Assembly: GCF_900698955.1 (NCBI RefSeq)
Contig: NZ_LR217720.1
Coordinates: 186,001 to 250,000 of the forward strand
Source: Erwinia_E haradaeae_G
GTDB lineage: Bacteria > Pseudomonadota > Gammaproteobacteria > Enterobacterales > Enterobacteriaceae
Length of the DNA stretch: 64,000 nucleotides
Direction of reading: 5' to 3'
Position numbers and translations under genes: made by a program. Shown here piece after piece: positions 19,792-29,688 of the stretch. The notes beneath the pieces are model-generated. The model did no database searches. It was not told the origin of the DNA and was given only the letters and a program-made list of their open reading frames with translations. How positions within the stretch are numbered: position 1 is the first letter of the stretch; every line of letters begins with the position of its first letter.

Positions 19792-21372
19792 TTATTCCCA
19801 TTCAATGGTTGCTGGGGGTTTACTAGAGATGTCATACACCACTCTGGATACACCTGGTACTTCATTCATAATTCGAGTGGATACGCAAGTAAGGAACTCA
19901 TACGTTAAATTTGCCCATGTTGCTGTCATAAAGTCGGTGGTTTCTACAGCTCTTAATGCTAACACCCAGTCATATGTTCTTTCATCACCCATGATGCTAA
20001 CAGAACGAATGGGAAGAAAAACAGTAAATGCTTGGCTAATCTTATGATATAGGTTTGCTTTGTGTAGTTCTTCAATGAAGATAGAATCAGCACATCGTAA
20101 GAGGTCACAATATTCTTTTTTAACTTCTCCTAATATTCGTACACCTAGACCTGGCCCAGGAAATGGATGTCTCTGCAGAGCAGTATGTGGTAAACCCAAC
20201 TGTATTCCAATTTTTCGCACTTCGTCTTTAAATAGTTGTTTTAGTGGCTCTATCACACGCAGTGTCATACATTGTGGTAGACCACCGACATTATGGTGCG
20301 ACTTGATTACCCGCGTTGGTGAGACAGATGACATGCCCGATTCAATTATATCAGGATAAATTGTGCCCTGTGCTAACCATTTGATATCATGGAATTTTGA
20401 CGCTTCTTCTTCGAAGATTTCAATAAATACACGACCAATGATTTTACGTTTTTCTTCTGGTTCGTGTATTTTTATTAAAGCATTTAAGAAGCGTTGCTCT
20501 GCTTTTATATGAAGAATGTTACAATCTAAACAGTGAGAAAACATATTAAGCACTTGCTGCGATTCATTTAAACGAAGAAGTCCATTGTCAATGAATACGC
20601 ATTTTAGACGATAGCCAATCGTGCGGTGAAGTAATAATGCGGTTACTAAAGAGTCCACTCCACCAGATAGTCCAAGCATTACTGTGTCATTGCCTATCTT
20701 TTCATGTAAATATTGAGTAATATCATCAATGATATTGACTGCAGTCCATCGCGTCTCACATTGACAAATATTTCGCACAAATTGTTCTAGTAGGTTATAA
20801 CCCTGCTGTGTATGCGTAACTTCTGGATGAAATTGTATACCGTAGAAACGTTTTTTTTCATTCACTATAATAGCTACAGGGCATCTTTCAGTACTACCCA
20901 CAGTAATAAAATCAGATGGAGTTTCCACAACATTATCACAGTGGCTCATCCATACATCTAGAATTTTTTTATGACCTGTTCTTAGTGTATCGTTTGTATT
21001 ACAAAAAAGTGAGCTTTCCTTTGTAATCATTATTTGGGCATATCCAAATTCACGCTGTCTGCTGCTTTCTACTTTTCCACCTAGTTGTATGGTCATAATA
21101 TGCATGCCATAACATATGCCGAGAATTGGTATTCCAGCGTCAAATATATAGTGTGGCGCCCGTGGGCTAGTGGTACTAGTACTGCTTTCGGGTCCCCCCG
21201 AAAGAATGATACCGTTTGGGCGGAAATCTTTAATCTGTTCTTCCGTTACGTACCATGACACTAACTCGCAATATATCCCTATTTCCCGTATGCGTCGAGC
21301 AAGTAGTTGAGTGTATTGTGATCCAAAATCTAGTATGAGAATGCGATGTTGAGAAATATTTTTATGTATCAT
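19792..21372 (-). CDS. guaA: GMP synthase (glutamine-hydrolysing)
   Basis: This 526-residue enzyme (E. coli 525) converts XMP to GMP with ATP and glutamine. The class I glutamine amidotransferase domain shows LDFGSQYTQLLARRIRE, the nucleophile C87 in GICYGMH, and the His and Glu of FHPEVTHT. The ATP pyrophosphatase domain has the PP-loop LGLSGGVDS, and the C-terminal dimerisation domain ends RVVYDISSKPPATIEWE. It lies 120 bases downstream of guaB on the same strand, the usual guaBA operon. Confidence 0.98.
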   Translation of the reverse strand: MIHKNISQHRILILDFGSQYTQLLARRIREIGIYCELVSWYVTEEQIKDFRPNGIILSGGPESSTSTTSPRAPHYIFDAGIPILGICYGMHIMTIQLGGKVESSRQREFGYAQIMITKESSLFCNTNDTLRTGHKKILDVWMSHCDNVVETPSDFITVGSTERCPVAIIVNEKKRFYGIQFHPEVTHTQQGYNLLEQFVRNICQCETRWTAVNIIDDITQYLHEKIGNDTVMLGLSGGVDSLVTALLLHRTIGYRLKCVFIDNGLLRLNESQQVLNMFSHCLDCNILHIKAEQRFLNALIKIHEPEEKRKIIGRVFIEIFEEEASKFHDIKWLAQGTIYPDIIESGMSSVSPTRVIKSHHNVGGLPQCMTLRVIEPLKQLFKDEVRKIGIQLGLPHTALQRHPFPGPGLGVRILGEVKKEYCDLLRCADSIFIEELHKANLYHKISQAFTVFLPIRSVSIMGDERTYDWVLALRAVETTDFMTATWANLTYEFLTCVSTRIMNEVPGVSRVVYDISSKPPATIEWE

Positions 21373-21492
21373 GAGGTGTGTCCAGAGGGGATAGAATATA
21401 ATGTTGTGATCTAATTGATCAGGATACTGAAGCGATATAAATATATATTATATCTGATGTCAATAGATTCATATACGCGGCGGCATCAATGA

Positions 21493-22959
21493 TTATGCAC
21501 CTACGTGGTAGTTGGGAGGCTCTTTTGTGATCGTAACGTCATGTACATGACTTTCTGTAATGCCTGCTCCGCTAATTCTCACAAACATTGCTACAGTGCG
21601 TAATTCTTCGATAGTTGCACAACCAGTCAGTCCCATGCAGGATCGCAATCCTCCCATCTGCTGATAGAGAATTTCCTTGAGGCGACCCTTATATGCCACG
21701 CGTCCTTCAATACCTTCTGGTACTAGTTTGTGTGTGGCATTATCAATTTGAAAATAACGATCAGCGGAACCTCTAGTCATAGCACCTAGAGAACCCATGC
21801 CGCGATAAGATTTAAATGAACGTCCTTGATATAATTCAATGTCACCTGGTGATTCCTTGCTTCCTGCGAGCAAGGAGCCTACCATAACCGCTGCCGCTCC
21901 CGCGGCAATTGCTTTAGCAATATCCCCAGAGAATCGAATACCGCCATCAGCAATAATTGGAATCCCAGAACCTTCTAGTGCAGTAGCGGCATCTGAAACT
22001 GCAGTAATTTGAGGAACACCTACACCTGTAACAATGCGGGTAGTACAAATTGATCCAGGGCCAATACCTACTTTCACTGCATTAGCGCCTGCTTCTGCTA
22101 ACGCAAGTGCACCGGCACCGGTTGCGACATTACCACCAATAATTTGTAGATCTGGGTATTTTGCACGGGTAGCACGAATACGTTGCAGTACTCCTTCAGA
22201 ATGACCATGTGAAGAATCAATGAGTAGAACATCAATTCCAGCAGAGACAAGCATATCAATGCGTTTTATATTTCCTGAACTAACACCTACTGCAGCTCCA
22301 ACACGTAGGCGGCCATGTTCATCTTTACAAGCATATGGTTTACGTTCTGCTTTCTGAAAATCTTTAACAGTGATCATGCCAAGTAAGTGGAAGTTTTTAT
22401 CTACTACTAATGCTTTTTCGACACGTTTTTCATGCATTTTTTGCAGGACTACAGAACGAGATTCACCTTCTTTTACAGTGACTAATCGCTCTTTTGTGGT
22501 CATAACGGCGGATACAGGAAGATTGAGATCCGTTACAAACCGCACATCTCGGCCGGTAATAATTCCATCTAACTGGTTATTATTATTGACCACTGGATAA
22601 CCTGCGAAACCATTACGTTCAGTTAAAGATTTTACTGTGCTTAAAGAAGTAGTTGACAATACAGTTTGTGGGTTAGTCACCACCCCACTTTCATACCTTT
22701 TTACCCTACGCACCTCCTCTACTTGGTTTTCAATCGACATACTTTTATGAATAAACCCTAGTCCACCTTCTTGTGCAATTGCGATCGCTAGACTAGACTC
22801 AGTGACAGTGTCCATAGCAGCTGAAACAATGGGAATGTTTAAACGGATTTTTTTGGTGAGAAAGGTAGTCACATCAGCTGTATTTGGAAGAATGGAAGAA
22901 TAAGCTGGAACGAGTAACACATCGTCAAATGTCAGGGTTTCTTTAGTGATTCTGAGCAT
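21493..22959 (-). CDS. guaB: IMP dehydrogenase
   Basis: This 488-residue enzyme has the same length as in E. coli and oxidises IMP to XMP with NAD+, the first committed step to GMP. The TIM barrel is interrupted by two CBS modules (about residues 92-205). The catalytic C305 is in GPGSICTTRI, and the flap region has SLGAMTRGSADRY. The C-terminus LRTVAMFVRISGAGITESHVHDV is conserved. It is first in a guaB-guaA pair. In the same genome apt appears dead, so GMP probably depends on this IMP route. Confidence 0.98.
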   Translation of the reverse strand: MLRITKETLTFDDVLLVPAYSSILPNTADVTTFLTKKIRLNIPIVSAAMDTVTESSLAIAIAQEGGLGFIHKSMSIENQVEEVRRVKRYESGVVTNPQTVLSTTSLSTVKSLTERNGFAGYPVVNNNNQLDGIITGRDVRFVTDLNLPVSAVMTTKERLVTVKEGESRSVVLQKMHEKRVEKALVVDKNFHLLGMITVKDFQKAERKPYACKDEHGRLRVGAAVGVSSGNIKRIDMLVSAGIDVLLIDSSHGHSEGVLQRIRATRAKYPDLQIIGGNVATGAGALALAEAGANAVKVGIGPGSICTTRIVTGVGVPQITAVSDAATALEGSGIPIIADGGIRFSGDIAKAIAAGAAAVMVGSLLAGSKESPGDIELYQGRSFKSYRGMGSLGAMTRGSADRYFQIDNATHKLVPEGIEGRVAYKGRLKEILYQQMGGLRSCMGLTGCATIEELRTVAMFVRISGAGITESHVHDVTITKEPPNYHVGA

Positions 22960-23379
22960 AGCAATATTTCAACCTAAAAGTGAATAAAAACGCATAAATA
23001 TTGCTGTAGTATTCTACAGGTTATGCTTTGTATCCTCTAGTATTTTGTGTAAAATTCTTTATTTTTCACTAATATTTTTCTATAGTTAATAACTATTATT
23101 ATAGTTTTGTGGTCGTGTATATTGTGTAGTACTTAACTTATGTTGATATTTATTTTATTATACAATATGTAATATGCATATACATGTCTTATATTTTAAG
23201 ATATTGCTTTGTCAGATGAGAAATTATGTATATTGGCGTGATTTTATGTGTAGATAACAATAGCTATATGTGTTTTTTTTGATGTGTGATTTATTTTATT
23301 TTTAATCTTTTTGAGATGGCTCTAACTATCTAAATTCCATAATACTATTATGGTGGTAGACCTATTAATATATTTTGAA
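22960..23379. other. Upstream region of guaB
   Basis: Very AT-rich. It should hold the guaB promoter. In E. coli xseA diverges from here; I saw no recognisable xseA residue pattern. Confidence 0.5.
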
Positions 23380-24023
23380 GAATTCTCATATGATCAAGTG
23401 TTCTATTGCTATCTATACTAGATAGCGTACATGGCTGTATTCGTACATTGATTCTAAATCATGAGATGTCTAGAATCTTTGTTGTCCGCTTACAAAATAT
23501 TTGAAGCAATATGCTTATTGCGTCAGAATACAGAAAACTTGGTGTAGTTGACTGAAAGATTTCGCTGAGTTTTTATTATTATCGCAGAACGACTGGCTGA
23601 TGGGATACCTGAGTGTGCATCTAAGGTGAGGGCTTTATATTTAGTGTATAGTATATAGCATAGATACTATGCATATCAAAATATAAGAACATGAAATTAT
23701 TACATCCTAATCGTATACATAATGTAAATATTGTGAATATTATAACGCTATTCTTTCAATCTGCAGGTTAATAAACACGCTTGATATAATATACCTATAG
23801 ATACATACATATATACATAAAAGTGAGATATCGATTACAATATTTGATAATTGATTAAATGATCATTGGTATAAAAAGTGAGTACGTATTGGATATAATT
23901 AGTGGTTTACTTGGCTGCTTCTGAGGATACTAACGTAAAAAATAATAATTAAACATTGCAAATAAAAGAATATGTAGATCAAGGGTTCTTCGATCTTCTG
24001 ACATTGAATTATTTTTAGTATGA
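23380..24023 (+). pseudogene. apt: Decayed apt (adenine phosphoribosyltransferase)
   Basis: It lies just upstream of dnaX and on the same strand, as in E. coli, with a 143-base gap to dnaX close to the E. coli spacing. Fragments in order: R-C-L-E-S-L-L-S-A-Y-K near 23464 for RDVTSLLEDPK; V-V-D near 23540 for the VVGTE region; L-V-V-Y-L-A-A-S-E near 23900 for the PRPP loop LVVDDLLATG; F-F-D-L-L for LFDLG; and D-I-E-L-F-L-V before a stop at 24023 for GITSYSLV. Frames change several times and stops interrupt, so no Apt can be made. The match is by eye. Confidence 0.55.
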
Positions 24024-24166
24024 CGAATTACTTAGTTTTTTATGACACTCCAGCTAAAATAGTATATAACATTGTTGTTAAGTATTGTTATACAGTAAGA
24101 TACTGTCTATGAATTTTTTATTTAAGATAAGAACTGACATACTTTTTGAGTAGATGATTAGATTTT

Positions 24167-25279
24167 ATGAGTTATCAGGTATTAGCCCGTAAGTGGCGCC
24201 CCCAAACTTTTAGTGATGTAGTGGGACAACAACATGTATTAATTGCTCTAGTAAATGCATTATCTATGGGGCGCATACATCATGCTTATTTATTTTCTGG
24301 AAATAGCGGTATTGGAAAAACTACCATTGCACGTTTATTAGCTAAAGCCCTAAACTGCCAAACAAGTATAACTGCTAATCCTTGTGGTCAGTGTGATCAA
24401 TGTCATGATATTGTGGAGGGTTGCTGTGTTGATTTGATTGAAATTGATGCTGCTTCTCGAACAAAGGTGGAGGATATTCGGGATCTATTAGATAATGTGC
24501 AATATACTCCCTCTAGTGGCCGATTTAAGATTTATTTAATTGATGAAGTGCATATGCTATCGCGTCATAGTTTTAATGTGTTATTGAAAACTTTAGAAGA
24601 ACCACCATCGCATGTTAAGTTTCTCTTGGCTACCACGGATCCAAAAAAGCTGCCAATAACTATTTTATCACGTTGTTTACAATTTCATCTCACAATTCTC
24701 AATCCAGATCAGATTTGTGGTGCACTACACCATATTTTATGTGTCGAGGATATTAGTGCAGATACTGGTGCATTACAACTTCTAGCATGTGCGGCAGACG
24801 GGAACATGCGTGATGCATTAAGCTTAACTGATCAAGCTATTGTGATGGGTAAGGGACAAATCACTATTGATAGCGTAAAGTATATGCTCGGATCCTTGGA
24901 TGAAGAACAACCCATTAATCTACTAGAAGCTTTAGTAAATGCTGATGGGGTACGGGTTATGGAGTTAGTACAAAAATCTGTGTTGTGTGGTAGTGATTTG
25001 GAGATGTTGTTAACAGAAATGCTGAAACTTTTGCATCGTATAGCTGTTATGCAGCTTCTACCTTCTATAATGAGTAATGATTTTGCAGTAATTGCTACTC
25101 GATTGCAGAAATTGGCTGGTATACTAACTCCTAGTGATGTTCAACTTTATTATCAAATGATGTTAGTTGGTCGAAAAGAGTTACCATTTGCACCTAATCG
25201 ACGGATGGGGGTGGAGATCACCTTGTTGCGCATTCTGGCTTTCCAACCTAAAGATATCGTTACTGGATTACAATTATAG
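24167..25279 (+). CDS. dnaX: DNA polymerase III gamma subunit (DnaX without tau domains)
   Basis: This clamp-loader ATPase is only 370 residues, against 431 (gamma) and 643 (tau) in E. coli. Domains I-III are intact: Walker A GNSGIGKT (45-52), zinc Cys C64, C73, C76, C79, Walker B LIDEVHML, sensor 1 LATTDPKK, the LSRC arginine-finger segment, and the oligomerisation domain ending RRMGVEITLLRILAF. The stop follows 11 codons later. The gene therefore lacks domains IV and V, which bind DnaB and Pol III alpha, and also the A-rich frameshift site. Homology to ybaB seems to resume right after the stop. Confidence 0.96.
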   Translation: MSYQVLARKWRPQTFSDVVGQQHVLIALVNALSMGRIHHAYLFSGNSGIGKTTIARLLAKALNCQTSITANPCGQCDQCHDIVEGCCVDLIEIDAASRTKVEDIRDLLDNVQYTPSSGRFKIYLIDEVHMLSRHSFNVLLKTLEEPPSHVKFLLATTDPKKLPITILSRCLQFHLTILNPDQICGALHHILCVEDISADTGALQLLACAADGNMRDALSLTDQAIVMGKGQITIDSVKYMLGSLDEEQPINLLEALVNADGVRVMELVQKSVLCGSDLEMLLTEMLKLLHRIAVMQLLPSIMSNDFAVIATRLQKLAGILTPSDVQLYYQMMLVGRKELPFAPNRRMGVEITLLRILAFQPKDIVTGLQL

Positions 25280-25289
25280 AGTAGAGATT

Positions 25290-25560
25290 CCATTGCAGGA
25301 TATTTTGTTTTTTAAACAAATGTGCCAATTTTTGTCAGTGAGTTTTATGAGGGCACCTGTGTAGTAGAAATTAACATAACATGTGTTGTGGGATATGCTT
25401 AAAGTTCTTCTTTAATGCATAGTACAAAGATATTAGGTGTGGTAGAAATACACTATTAAGTGGTACTCTTAGTGCAGACGGATTAATAAGTAAGTAGTGT
25501 ATTCTGAGTACTAACAGAGAATCAGTGGCGACCTGCATAAGCAGTTTAATTATAGTTAAA
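25290..25560 (+). pseudogene. ybaB: Possible remnant of ybaB
   Basis: In E. coli the order is dnaX-ybaB-recR. Directly after the short dnaX, plus-strand readings give Q-D-I-L-F-F-K-Q-M-C-Q-F, then V-E-I-N-I. These match YbaB MQKMQEEIAQL and VKVTI with the right 10-residue spacing from Gln to Ala between them. Stops and a frameshift break the frame. The match is weak alone; the position before a clearer recR remnant raises it. Confidence 0.35.
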
Positions 25561-25567
25561 AATAATT

Positions 25568-26150
25568 ATGAGCGTAGTATATGAGAGTAGTAGTATATGC
25601 TATGGAATGATCAAGCGTATATGGTAATATACACCAATCTTAAAAGTTATATTCACGAAAAAAATTTAAATATTGTGTTAAAGGGGTATAAGGTTATATG
25701 AGGATTTGCCTCGTACTATATTAGAACTCGATGAGTAATAAGCATGGAACGCGGGGAGAGAAAATATTGCAAAAGAATATTTGTCTATGCTTTCGTTTTA
25801 TGGAAGTAATGTACATATATTTATATTTCATCACAAGTAATAAAATACAGAAGCATGACTTCTTTACCTGCGATATGTATCATAGAGAGCACAAATAGGT
25901 GATGCCTGATATATACTAGCATCCATCGCAAAATGTGGGGTATATAAATGCATTAGGAAAAGTCAGCAGGGGCATGTCAGTATATTATGCAAGATGTTTA
26001 TCTGTAGACGCCATATAATTGTCTTGCGGTGTTAATATAGTGGAAGAGAATATTTAACTGCTTAGATAAAAGAGAGGATTATGATCTATCTTATTATTAA
26101 GGTTACTTTAATATTGTATATAGCTCACTTATTCTTGTAATAAAACTTAG
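25568..26150 (+). pseudogene. recR: Decayed recR (recombination mediator)
   Basis: The plus strand after dnaX carries RecR fragments in order. A start-like ATG is at 25568. M-E followed by G-N-I-H-Q-S stands for MEALRCLPGVGPKS. M-R-I-C-L-V-L with M-S three codons on, from ATG 25698, stands for MRLAQALTRAMS. K-N-I-C-L-C-F-R stands for the zinc-finger piece CNICSNPR. G-H-V-S-I-L stands for GHLSPL, and N-I-V-E-E-N for NPTVEGE. Stops and frameshifts are frequent. Length (about 580 bases) agrees with recR (606). Loss would remove the RecFOR loader. Confidence 0.58.
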
Positions 26151-26160
26151 AGAGAGGTAG

Positions 26161-26202
26161 AGAGAGCAGTTATAGTTTTGTTTTATATCTTTACTGCTCT
26201 CT
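26161..26202. terminator. 10-base inverted repeat after dnaX-recR remnant
   Basis: AGAGAGCAGT (26161-26170) and ACTGCTCTCT (26193-26202) form a perfect 10-base stem with a 22-base T-rich loop, followed on the plus strand by TAGTCTTATTTC. It lies just past the recR remnant, between transcripts converging from dnaX and htpG, so a transcription terminator is the simplest reading. The long loop and poor T-run make this uncertain. Confidence 0.4.
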
Positions 26203-27168
26203 TAGTCTTATTTCTCCGCGAATACCAACCACATTATTTTCTCCTATCTTAATGAATATGAATGTAGAACAAGTTGTAAAATTATTTAGACAATAATAAT
26301 GCTATCTAGCAGATAAATGCTATGATGATTAAAAATATGTTTTTACTATTTTTAAGCACGAAGATGTCATGTATAAAGAAAATGTATAATCAATGGTCCT
26401 TAATGAAGATACGTTTTGATATCCTCTTAGAGGACTGGATCTTGTACACTATCAAGTAGAATTTTCTTTAAAAATGTCTATTAAGTGCATTAATAGCATA
26501 GTAGAGTACACGTACTCCATAGACAATATAGGAAAATATTAGTCGTTTATTTTATATGGAAGTTATGTGTACTATATATACATATAGTATAGATCATTAG
26601 TGATCATTTGTGTACGATATGGCTTCAGATTATGTTTGGTATGATCAGACGATATTGTATATATTATTTTCTTTTTATATGTATTGTCAATGTAGTTTTG
26701 ATATTAAAAAATATAGTCATATGTTTTGAAAGAATACATACAATAATTTTTATTGTGCTGTATATTCAGTAAAACAATACTTGTTAAGTATAGAAGTATT
26801 TTTTGCTAGAGAGATTATAAATTTTGTTGACCCATCGTAAGTAATACAAAAGATACCATTTCTAGTTTGTCATCGTTTTAGAGGGAGTTTTTTATCAGTG
26901 TATAGTGAAAATTATACTAATCGCTTAGTTATCATGTAGATTTTAATGGATGGTTCTCTTATTTAAAAATAGCGTAAGGTCGCTTAGTATTTTGGATTAT
27001 GGTTTATTTTATCTTAAGTAATGCAATTAGTAATTATTTATAACACAGAGAGTGATATGGAGACGCTAATATTTTATATCTTGCCACCAGTTATATGCTG
27101 ATACAATAATTTACTGGTGGCTATTGATGAGTAATTTATATCGTCTTATAAAATTTTATACATGAGCC
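26203..27168. other. Spacer downstream of convergent htpG
   Basis: About 960 AT-rich bases with no recognisable gene. It holds several short AT palindromes (for example around 26565-26605), which are expected at this base composition. Confidence 0.5.
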
Positions 27169-29061
27169 TTAACTAGATATATTTTTGTCCTCTATATTAG
27201 AGCGTAGTAGCATTGTATTAATTCTCTGAATGAATTTATGAGGATTTTCTAAGGTTCCTGTGGCAGCAAAGAGGGCTTCAGATAAAAATAATTCAATCCA
27301 TTCTGCAAATTGAGCATCATCCGTAGTATCAGCTGCGCGTTTTACCAATATATGTTCCGGATTTAATTCAAAGTGATAGTTAATTTCTGGTACCTCTTGA
27401 CCTGTTGCAGAAAATAATTTAGCCATTTGCGTTGTCATATCATTCATTTCAGTTGTAACGATAGCGGGTGTATCGCATAAACGGTGTGTAAGATTTACTT
27501 CTTTTACACGGGTGCCAAGTAATGCTTTAATCCGACTGACGAATGGTTCCAGTGTTTTTTCAGTTTGTTTTTGTATCTCTGGTGTGGTGTCTGCTAGTGT
27601 ATTAAGTGCAGAATCAGCTGTGCTCACTGATTGGAATTTTTTACCATCAAAGTCAGTGAGATGACTCATCATCCACTCGTCAATGCGGTCGGATAGGAGT
27701 AATACTTCAATAGATTTTTTATCGAACATTTCAAGGTATGGGCTATTTTTTGCTGCGAGATAGCTATCAGCAGTGATATAATAGATTTTTTCCTGATTTT
27801 CTTTCATTCTCTGTATGTAATCTACTAATGATACATTTTGTAAGGAATCTTGAGACATAGTAGATGCAAAACGTAATAATTTGGTAATGTTTTCTATATT
27901 ACTTCTATCTTCTGCAGGTCCTTCTTTAAGAACGCGTCCAAATTGTTTCCAGAAAGTTTGATATTTTTCTTGATCATTTTTTGCTACTGTTTCGAGCATT
28001 TGTAATGAACGTTTAATTAGCGCTATACGCAAAGTTTGTGTAACATGATTGGTTTGTAGAATTTCACGCGAAATATTTAGCGGTAGATCATTGGAATCAA
28101 TAATTCCTTTAATAAAACGCAAGTAATTTGGTAAAAATTGTTCGGCATCATCCATGATAAAAACACGTTGTACATATAGTTTAAGACCATGTTTGTGATC
28201 ACGATTCCACATATCCCATGGTGCTTGAGTTGGTATATATAGAAGACTTGTATATTCTTGCTTACCTTCTACTCGGTTATGACTCCAGGTTAATGGATCA
28301 GAATTATCATGAGAAATATGTTTATAAAATTCTTTATATTCATCATCTTTGATGTCAGATTTATGACGTGTCCATAGTGCTTGAGCTTTATTAATTTGTT
28401 CCCATAATGTTGTGTTATCTTTTTCATTATGTGTTTGGATTTCTACTGGTAGAGAAATATGTTCAGAGTATTTGCTAACAATACTACGAATATGCCATGG
28501 ATCTAAGAATGCATCTTCGCCCTTGCGTAAGTGTAGGATTATTTCTGTACCTCTTTCATCCTTCTCAATGTCAGTAATAGTATAATCACCTTCTCCAGAG
28601 GATTGCCACCATACACCCGCGTTATTAGGTGATTCCGCAGAGCGAGTAAGTACTTCAACTTTATCTGACACAATAAATGCTGAATAGAAACCTACGCCAA
28701 ATTGACCAATGAGTTGACTATTTTTAGCTTCATCTGATCCCAGTGACGAGAGAAAAGATTTAGTTCCTGACCTCGCAATAGTGCCTAAATTCTCAATCAC
28801 TTCATCGCGTCTCATTCCAATACCGTTATCACTGATCGTCAGAGTGCGATCTTCTTTATTGACAGCGATCCGTACGCGCAGATTTCCGTGATCCATGTTT
28901 GAGGTGGATAATGCTTGAAAACGTAATTTTTCAGCAGCATCAGAGGCATTAGAAATAAGTTCGCGCAAAAAAATTTCTTTATTGGAATATAGTGAATGTA
29001 TCATTAATTTGAGAAGTTGTTTTACCTCTGATTGAAAATGCAGCGTTTCTTTTCCTTTCAT
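27169..29061 (-). CDS. htpG: Chaperone HtpG (Hsp90)
   Basis: This 630-residue protein (E. coli 624) is the bacterial Hsp90. The N-terminal GHKL ATPase shows the ATP-binding motifs LRELISNASDAAEKLR, ISDNGIGMRRDEVI, and GQFGVGFYSAF. The middle domain has KLYVQRVFIMDD and LPLNISREILQ. The C-terminal dimerisation domain is complete. A GAGGT ribosome-binding site lies before the ATG. Upstream on the minus strand is a sigma-32-like promoter (29172-29198), so heat-shock control seems kept. In E. coli htpG follows recR on the same strand; here it is inverted. Confidence 0.98.
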   Translation of the reverse strand: MKGKETLHFQSEVKQLLKLMIHSLYSNKEIFLRELISNASDAAEKLRFQALSTSNMDHGNLRVRIAVNKEDRTLTISDNGIGMRRDEVIENLGTIARSGTKSFLSSLGSDEAKNSQLIGQFGVGFYSAFIVSDKVEVLTRSAESPNNAGVWWQSSGEGDYTITDIEKDERGTEIILHLRKGEDAFLDPWHIRSIVSKYSEHISLPVEIQTHNEKDNTTLWEQINKAQALWTRHKSDIKDDEYKEFYKHISHDNSDPLTWSHNRVEGKQEYTSLLYIPTQAPWDMWNRDHKHGLKLYVQRVFIMDDAEQFLPNYLRFIKGIIDSNDLPLNISREILQTNHVTQTLRIALIKRSLQMLETVAKNDQEKYQTFWKQFGRVLKEGPAEDRSNIENITKLLRFASTMSQDSLQNVSLVDYIQRMKENQEKIYYITADSYLAAKNSPYLEMFDKKSIEVLLLSDRIDEWMMSHLTDFDGKKFQSVSTADSALNTLADTTPEIQKQTEKTLEPFVSRIKALLGTRVKEVNLTHRLCDTPAIVTTEMNDMTTQMAKLFSATGQEVPEINYHFELNPEHILVKRAADTTDDAQFAEWIELFLSEALFAATGTLENPHKFIQRINTMLLRSNIEDKNISS

Positions 29062-29688
29062 GGTGATTTCGACCTCGTATTTTGTGTGGTATTATCTTTT
29101 TGTTATATGCAGTTTTTATAGTAGATGATTAATCGAGTTCATAAAATTCTTAATGGCTGAATGGCTTATTTATTTGGGGTGAAAAATAAGATTGCAAGAT
29201 AAGCTACATAAGAAATATCATATATGATAATATCACATTTAAAATTTTAGATTTATGTATTTAATAAAGTGCATTATATCTTTGATTTTAGGGATATATT
29301 ATGCATATATTTGTATAAGTTAAGTGCTTAAGTTTAGATTAAGATTCATCAATGATGTAGATCATGATCATCATCTTCTAGCTATGCACATTCCTATACA
29401 ATTAGTATTTTAAAAAAATACAATATAATCATGCCAGATATTATTCTAATGAATAATTCTCTTCACATAATTAAAAAATGCTGAGTTTTGGTATTATTAT
29501 TGATGTATGCTTTCTGGGAGCATGAAAGAGCAATACGAAGGTTACGCTCACGACCACTATGAGTCATACAGTACTATCAGCGCTATCCATACGGTCAACA
29601 CTCTCAATACATTGTTTATATTAAGATGACAACTGTAGTACTTTAGTACATCATAAATAAATGGATCTATGGTTGGCGTGATCTTATT
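29062..29688. other. Upstream region of htpG and downstream region of tdk
   Basis: Contains the htpG promoter described separately; the rest has no gene. Around 29360-29390 is a short palindromic GATCATGATC cluster of no known role. Confidence 0.5.
29172..29198 (-). promoter_or_regulatory. Sigma-32-type heat-shock promoter of htpG
   Basis: On the minus strand CTTGCAA (29198-29192) is followed after 12 bases by CCCCAAAT (29179-29172). The E. coli heat-shock consensus is CTTGAAA with about 12-14 bases to CCCCATNT. Six of seven and seven of eight positions agree, and runs of C are rare in this DNA. Transcription would start near 29165, giving a leader of about 100 bases. It is the only such site I noticed, and it precedes a heat-shock gene. 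Confidence 0.75.
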
